Source of the DNA: Clostridiales bacterium
Lineage (GTDB): Bacteria > Bacillota > Clostridia > Oscillospirales > CAG-272
Length of the DNA stretch: 54,979 nt
Direction: 5' to 3'
NCBI GenBank assembly: GCA_003150035.1
Contig: QALR01000023.1
Location: forward strand, 1-54,979
Below, one piece after another: positions 50,621 to 54,979 of the stretch (position 1 is the first letter of the stretch; each line of letters opens with the position of its first letter). The notes under the pieces are model-generated. The model did not search any database, was not told the DNA's origin, and saw only the letters and a program-made list of their open reading frames with translations. The translations under genes and the position numbers were made by a program.

Positions 50621-52927
50621 TCAAATTGACAAAAGATGATAGGAACCGACAGTATCCATTATCTTTTTTTCTCTTTCATGGCAAGTAAAGAGGATGCTTT
50701 GAAGATGACGTTCGGAATATTTATAAATGAGGGAAAGCACCCTTGCGAGTCTTGTGTCATCCATGCGTACAAAGCTTTCGTCAAACAAAAAGGGAGGAAC
50801 CGATTTTTTGTATAAAAGCTCAATAAGAGCGATTCTGAGACAGAGGTAGGCGAGGTCGCCTGTTCCGGCGCTGAAGAGGACAGCATCCCGCATGGCGGTG
50901 CCGTCAGAGAAGGAAAGCCCGAAATTCATATCTACACCGAGCTCCGTATACTTTCCGTCCGTCAGCGCCCCCATGAGCTTGGCAGCGCTTTTGGCAAGCT
51001 TGGGGGAAATTCCCTCGCGCAGCTTGCCGCTAGCGGCTTCCAGCGATTCGATGGCAAGCATGTAAGCGTTCCATTTGAACGACAGCGTATCAATTTCTTC
51101 ATCTAGCGACGCTTTTTTTTCGGCAAGCTCCGAGGGCTTTATGGTGACAGCCGAAAGGGCAGCAAGCTCCACCTCGATTTGATGCAGCTTATCCGTTTGG
51201 GCGGCGATGGCGCCGGTAAGGAACTCACTGCCTTTCTTTTTTTCGGCGAGAGGAAATTTTTCCATTGCTTCCTCATCATATTCGGCAAGACAAGCTGCTC
51301 TTAGATAATCCTTTGGATATGCCAACAGATTCTGTTCAATTTCCGCAATTTTACGCTGCTGCTCCTCTCTTGACGCTTCCAGCTTCGCGATTTCCGTATG
51401 TAAGGCGCGGCAGCCATCGATCGCCTGTGACAGCGACGTGGCAGTATTGCCCGAAATTTCAAACCCGTCTTTTCCCAGTATATCCAAAATGGACGAGCTG
51501 ATTTTCTCAAGGTTTTCCGACGCCGCGGCAAATTTGTCGTTTGCCTCGTCTCGGGCTCCGGTGATAAATACCATGTAAGCTTCATCTTCTGAGGCGGCAC
51601 GGACAAGTTCCTCAAATTCTTCGTAATTCCGGCATCCGAATTTAGAGCAAATGGTATGGATATCCGATGACGGCCCGTTTTTACGAAGCAGAAAGAAAAT
51701 ACCTGCCAGCAGGGCAACCACGGCACAGGCCCCTATTCCATAGAATAGAAAGGAGCCCTTTTCCGCCAGCAAATAGAGAAGTACCGCTGTAGCCGCCAGC
51801 GCGCCTGCGAGAAGAAAAAGAGCGAATGAAATTTTTTTATAAGTGTGAAGGCGCGCTTGCAACGCCCGCATTTTTGAAATCAATTCGCTGCGCTGCTCCG
51901 CGCCGCTTTTTGCACCAAACCGTTCAAAAATCGCAAGTTTTTCGCTCATTTCCGAGAGCTTTCGATTGGCTCCCGCGAGTGTTTCTTCCGCGTCGGCGTA
52001 ACGGGAAGAGGCAAGCTCCAGTTCGCTTTGCTTTTTTTCGAGCGAAGCGATATACGCCTCATCCGCGATATTGCGTCCTCCGTGCTCGGGAGGAGACTTT
52101 TTCGCTACAATAGATTCTTCCGTTTCCGCAAGCCTTGCTTTTTCCGCTTTGCGCTTTTCATAGGCCTTTTTCATCGTGTAGCGCTCATATTGCTCAAGCT
52201 CTGCGCGAACCTCGGAGAGCTGCTTTTCCGCTTCAACCTTTTTTTCAGAGAGCTGTCTCTTGGTTCCTTCAAGATAAATGATATCTCCGCTTGCTTTCTT
52301 AGCGGCTTCCAGCTTTTCCGCCGTATCGTCTCGCATATCTTCAAGCTCAGCGATCTTGCCGCCGTGTCCTTTTTTGTGCTTCAAAAACACTCGTGCATCG
52401 TCAAGTCTATCGATCGCCTTTTTTGTATTGATATTTTCGTTTGCGGAGAATAAAATGTTTTCGGCTTCGGCGCCCAGCTTGTGTCCGCCAACTTTACTGT
52501 CAGCTGCTTGCCGAATATAAACTGTGCTGTCAAAGACCGTTTCGGAGACGCCAAAAAAAAACTCTCCCGGTGATTGTCCCTTCAGACAGGCGAGATTGGT
52601 CTGCGCATCATAAACTGTGCATTTTTCTCGGAAGGCGGGTTTTCCGTCTGTACCGGAGAGGCAGACCACTTCTCGTTCTATCCGGTATTGCTTTCCATCT
52701 TCGGAAAAGGTCAAGGTACCTGCCGCGCGGGAATCCTGCAAGCGGATAAAAGATATTTTTTCCTCTGCTTTTCCCGAAAGACCGTAAAACATGAATCGAA
52801 TGAAATTGCAGATTGTGGATTTTCCGGATTCATTGGCGCCCTCAACAATGTTGATGCCGTCTGAAAAATCCAGATTTTTGTCCGCAAGGCCGCCGAAGCT
52901 TGCAATATATACATGCTCAAAAATCAT
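50621..52927 (-). CDS. YhaN-like AAA ATPase (Rad50/SbcC superfamily) with membrane helices
   Basis: Protein of 768 residues. Walker A is GANESGKST near residue 35 and the C-terminal lobe carries FSAGTGDLAYLCLRIALIE (signature-like) and LFDESFVRMDD (Walker B and D-loop). The middle is a long coiled coil interrupted around residues 360-415 by two hydrophobic helices (FALFLLAGALAATAVLLYLL and GIGACAVVALLAGIFFLL), where SbcC would have a zinc hook. This layout matches the YhaN type, which pairs with a YhaO phosphoesterase; none is visible here. The role is likely in DNA-end processing or chromosome organisation at the membrane (inference). Confidence 0.85.
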   Translation of the reverse strand: MIFEHVYIASFGGLADKNLDFSDGINIVEGANESGKSTICNFIRFMFYGLSGKAEEKISFIRLQDSRAAGTLTFSEDGKQYRIEREVVCLSGTDGKPAFREKCTVYDAQTNLACLKGQSPGEFFFGVSETVFDSTVYIRQAADSKVGGHKLGAEAENILFSANENINTKKAIDRLDDARVFLKHKKGHGGKIAELEDMRDDTAEKLEAAKKASGDIIYLEGTKRQLSEKKVEAEKQLSEVRAELEQYERYTMKKAYEKRKAEKARLAETEESIVAKKSPPEHGGRNIADEAYIASLEKKQSELELASSRYADAEETLAGANRKLSEMSEKLAIFERFGAKSGAEQRSELISKMRALQARLHTYKKISFALFLLAGALAATAVLLYLLAEKGSFLFYGIGACAVVALLAGIFFLLRKNGPSSDIHTICSKFGCRNYEEFEELVRAASEDEAYMVFITGARDEANDKFAAASENLEKISSSILDILGKDGFEISGNTATSLSQAIDGCRALHTEIAKLEASREEQQRKIAEIEQNLLAYPKDYLRAACLAEYDEEAMEKFPLAEKKKGSEFLTGAIAAQTDKLHQIEVELAALSAVTIKPSELAEKKASLDEEIDTLSFKWNAYMLAIESLEAASGKLREGISPKLAKSAAKLMGALTDGKYTELGVDMNFGLSFSDGTAMRDAVLFSAGTGDLAYLCLRIALIELLYKKSVPPFLFDESFVRMDDTRLARVLSLIYKYSERHLQSILFTCHEREKKIMDTVGSYHLLSI

Positions 52928-52963
52928 GTTGACCTCCTTTTCCGAACCCGGGATAAACGGATA

Positions 52964-53485
52964 TCATCGGTTTTTATGCGTGCTTTTTCGCCGGTATGCC
53001 CAGATAAAGGGCTTCTCCATCAGTCGTTTGCATTTGAAAAAAAAGTTTTCCTTATAGGGGAGCGGCTTGACCAGAATGGCAAAAGCTCCCGCCCGCCGTG
53101 CGCAAAGGATGTCGGTGAAAATCTGATCGCCGATGACGGCTGTCTGCGCTGGCGTGGTGCCGAAATGCCGGCAGGCGGCAAGCACTGCCCTTGGCGACGG
53201 CTTCCGGCTTCGATAGATAACAAAGGCGGAGAGCGTCTTGCTGAAGCGCTCTACGCGCTCTCGGCTGTTGTTAGACGCGATAGCAATGAAAATTCCGCTG
53301 TCAAGCAGGGAACGGATCCATGTCAGAACCTCTTCTGTCGGCTCCGGTATTCCATAGGTGACAAGGGTATTGTCGATGTCGAGTACAACGGCGCGGATCC
53401 CTCTGGCAGTTAAAAATTCCGGAGAAATCTCATAAACACTGTCAAGCAGAATATCTGGAATAAACGGATTCTTTCCCTTTTTCAC
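52964..53485 (-). CDS. yqeG: YqeG-family HAD (IIIA) phosphatase
   Basis: Protein of 173 residues. HAD motifs: I in VLDIDNTLV with the catalytic Asp pair, II in IASNNSRERV, III in SRKPSPRAV, and IV in VIGDQIFTDI. The family lies near yqeH and aroE in many Firmicutes; its substrate is unsettled. Here it lies 36 bases upstream of the YhaN-like gene on the same strand. Confidence 0.9.
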   Translation of the reverse strand: MKKGKNPFIPDILLDSVYEISPEFLTARGIRAVVLDIDNTLVTYGIPEPTEEVLTWIRSLLDSGIFIAIASNNSRERVERFSKTLSAFVIYRSRKPSPRAVLAACRHFGTTPAQTAVIGDQIFTDILCARRAGAFAILVKPLPYKENFFFKCKRLMEKPFIWAYRRKSTHKNR

Positions 53486-53512
53486 GGACCGCTTCCGCCT
53501 TTCTGTATGGAT

Positions 53513-54439
53513 TTATTCGGCAAGTCCTTCTGCAACGCCGATGAGGAGAATACCTGCTATGATGATAGCCACGGTTCCATATTGGCGTGCCGAAAGCTTT
53601 TCTTTTAAGAATATTCTGGAGAGGATGACGGATACGATGCAGTAGGAGGCAATCATCGGCGCCGCCACAGCACCATTTCCACTCATTGCATAGACATAGG
53701 AAAATTGTCCTGCGGTTTCAAAGATGGCGGCACCTGCCCGGACCCCTTGATATTTGAGTCCGATCTTCTGCTTTTTCAGCTTGAGGAAAAGGAAGATGAT
53801 GACGGCGCAGGCGAGAAAGGTAAGCTCATAGGAAATGTTGGCGACATTTTCAAAGTTTTCTTCTGTCACGTCAACGAGCGGCGTCTTTGTAAAATCGTCG
53901 AGATAATAGGCGTCAAAGAAAGTCCCCAGCGCATCAATGATGCAGTAGAGAATCGGCATCATGAACGCAACAAAGCCGATTTTGTACTTTTTGTTATTCT
54001 GTGCTTCGAAGGCTTCTTCTTTCTTCTTTTCAAGAACGCCGAGCAGAACGACGCCCAAACAAACGAGAACGACACCCACGGAGGTAATAAGGTCCATCGT
54101 ATCGCCGAGAAAAATCAGACACAAAAGGCAAGCAACGGCACCAGAGGCGTTCTGAACCGGCGAGGAGACGGAAAGCTCCAGATAACGGAGTCCGAAGTAT
54201 CCGATGGTCATCGACGCGATATACATGATGGACACCGGAAAATAGACAAGAATGTTATAAAAATTATAGTTGACGTCGGTGAATAAAATCGTGGCGATGG
54301 CGTGGATTCCCATGACAAGGCCGACTATCATCGTCGTTTTTAGATGGCTGTAGCGATCGGTTTCATCGGCTCCTTTTTTATAAAAGAGATCAGCCGTTCC
54401 CCATGCAAGCATGGTGACAAGTGCAAAGACAAACCACAT
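53513..54439 (-). CDS. EamA/DMT-superfamily permease
   Basis: Protein of 308 residues from the ATG at 54439, with GGGAG upstream; a frame to 54556 lacks a site. About ten hydrophobic helices arranged as two EamA-type halves (FVFALVTMLAWGTADLFYKK and the later ASYCIVSVILSRIFLKEKLS). A lysine-rich loop lies between the halves. It exports or imports a small metabolite; the substrate is unknown. It is 27 bases upstream of yqeG on the same strand. Confidence 0.85.
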   Translation of the reverse strand: MWFVFALVTMLAWGTADLFYKKGADETDRYSHLKTTMIVGLVMGIHAIATILFTDVNYNFYNILVYFPVSIMYIASMTIGYFGLRYLELSVSSPVQNASGAVACLLCLIFLGDTMDLITSVGVVLVCLGVVLLGVLEKKKEEAFEAQNNKKYKIGFVAFMMPILYCIIDALGTFFDAYYLDDFTKTPLVDVTEENFENVANISYELTFLACAVIIFLFLKLKKQKIGLKYQGVRAGAAIFETAGQFSYVYAMSGNGAVAAPMIASYCIVSVILSRIFLKEKLSARQYGTVAIIIAGILLIGVAEGLAE

Positions 54440-54618
54440 ATGTATCAAATTCTCCCATGATGATTGTAATATCATTATCTTATCATTTTTGCCCTTCGGA
54501 CGCAAGAGCTTTTTGCAAATTTTTCGACAAGGCGAGGAAAAGAATCGGTGGCTCACGTTCTTTTTCCGCAGAAAAAAAAGAACATGAGCAAAAAAATTTC
54601 TTTTCCAAGAGAAAGATG

Positions 54619-54641
54619 AATTGTCAACTTAAGTGCAACAG
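54619..54641. repeat. Probable terminal inverted repeat of the IS30-type element
   Basis: TTGTCAACTTAAGTGCAACA (54621-54640) spans the transposase stop codon and resembles the outer ends of IS30-family elements that read TGCACTTAAGTTGACAA. The partner end lies outside the window. Confidence 0.5.
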
Positions 54642-54979
54642 ATAGAGAGATATTGGTCAAACAAATCTTGTGGTGTCTGGAAATGTAAAACTTTCTTGGG
54701 CCTGGCGTTTATAAGCGCCAGGTTCTTTTTTAATGTTGCAGGGCTCACTCTCGAAAGGTTTCTTCCCTTGGGATAAAATTCTCGTAGAAGCCCGTTCAAG
54801 TTCTCGTTTGTACCTTTCTGCCAGGCGCAATACGGATCCGCAAAGTACATATCACAGTGCAAGGCCTTCTCTATTTCCCTCCAACAGGCAAACTCGCTGC
54901 CCCTGTCGCAGGTGATCGTCTTTACCGCCTCTTTGGGAAATTTGGAAAGTGCGTCTATAATGGCTTTGGCCATCGTTTC
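54629..54979 (-). mobile_element. IS30-family transposase, 3' part (cut by window edge)
   Basis: The reading frame is open through the right edge, so only the C-terminal ~117 residues are visible. The integrase-type core shows TITCDRGSEFACW (second acidic residue of DDE), DPYCAWQKGTNENLNGLLREF (catalytic Glu in the N-E-N context) and RPKKVLHFQTPQDLF at the end. These match IS30-family transposases. The remaining 5' part and the other inverted repeat lie beyond the window, so intactness is unknown. Confidence 0.85.

Noticed and set aside
1..54979. tRNA, rRNA or CRISPR arrays
   Set aside because: No cloverleaf-like sequences with a GGTTCGA arm and CCA-type acceptor, no rRNA signature and no regularly spaced repeats were recognised by eye; a tRNAscan or CRISPR search would settle it.

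Overview
The window is a chromosomal segment of a Gram-positive, endospore-lineage bacterium of class Clostridia, most like a gut Oscillospirales/Ruminococcaceae-type genome. I infer this from AGGAGG-type ribosome binding sites with some TTG starts, TTGACA-17-TATAAT promoters, lipoboxes followed by long Ser/Thr linkers, and family content: MecA, long-form HPF, AddB, a divergent ParE/ParC pair, YerC-type TrpR, the TIGR03960/TIGR03936 radical-SAM pair, PPi-type phosphofructokinase, and a nusB-M22-xseA-xseB-ispA cluster. No rRNA, tRNA or CRISPR was recognised. Taxonomy is inference only.

Layout. 1-5.5 kb (minus): a solute-binding lipoprotein cut by the left edge, two paralogous Ser/Thr-linker lipoproteins, and an M23 peptidase. 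5.6-10.5 kb (minus): an atypical winged-helix response regulator, ParC, ParE. 10.8-22.4 kb (plus): QueG-like protein, a coiled-coil membrane protein, AddB, the TIGR03960/TIGR03936 pair, YerC, an SDR plus flavoprotein pair, then a structured ~130-nt element and a ribokinase-family gene. 22.4-31.8 kb (minus): lipoprotein, ECF sigma factor with membrane partner, Hsp33, methyltransferase, an Old-Yellow-type TIM-barrel enzyme, a 2-hydroxyacid dehydrogenase, PPi-PFK, AEC transporter, family-4 uracil-DNA glycosylase; then MecA. 32.8-35.7 kb (plus): trpS, a TagO/WecA-type transferase and a secreted or anchored unknown. 35.7-36.7 kb (minus): a compact three-gene operon of unknown function. 36.9-45.5 kb (plus): membrane unknown, acyl carrier protein, nusB-M22-xseA-xseB-ispA, a UDP-sugar pyrophosphorylase, and a TetR-aldo/keto reductase cluster with a clear operator. 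45.5-54.98 kb (minus): COG1313 radical SAM, SDR, small unknown, RlmD, an ECF-transporter S component whose leader holds the second copy of the structured element, HPF, a YhaN-like ATPase, YqeG, a DMT permease, and the 3' end of an IS30-type transposase cut by the right edge.

Most of the window is core housekeeping: topology, recombination, tRNA and rRNA modification, transcription antitermination, isoprenoid and cell-envelope precursors. The accessory or uncertain parts are the lipoprotein cluster, the SDR/flavoprotein pair, the three-gene unknown operon, the TetR/AKR cluster and the IS30 end. The most promising undescribed signal is the ~130-nt element present at 21289-21418 and 49689-49818. 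It shares conserved blocks and a hairpin. One copy ends directly at a ribosome binding site; the other, in the opposite relative orientation, lies in the leader of an ECF transporter gene behind a near-consensus promoter.
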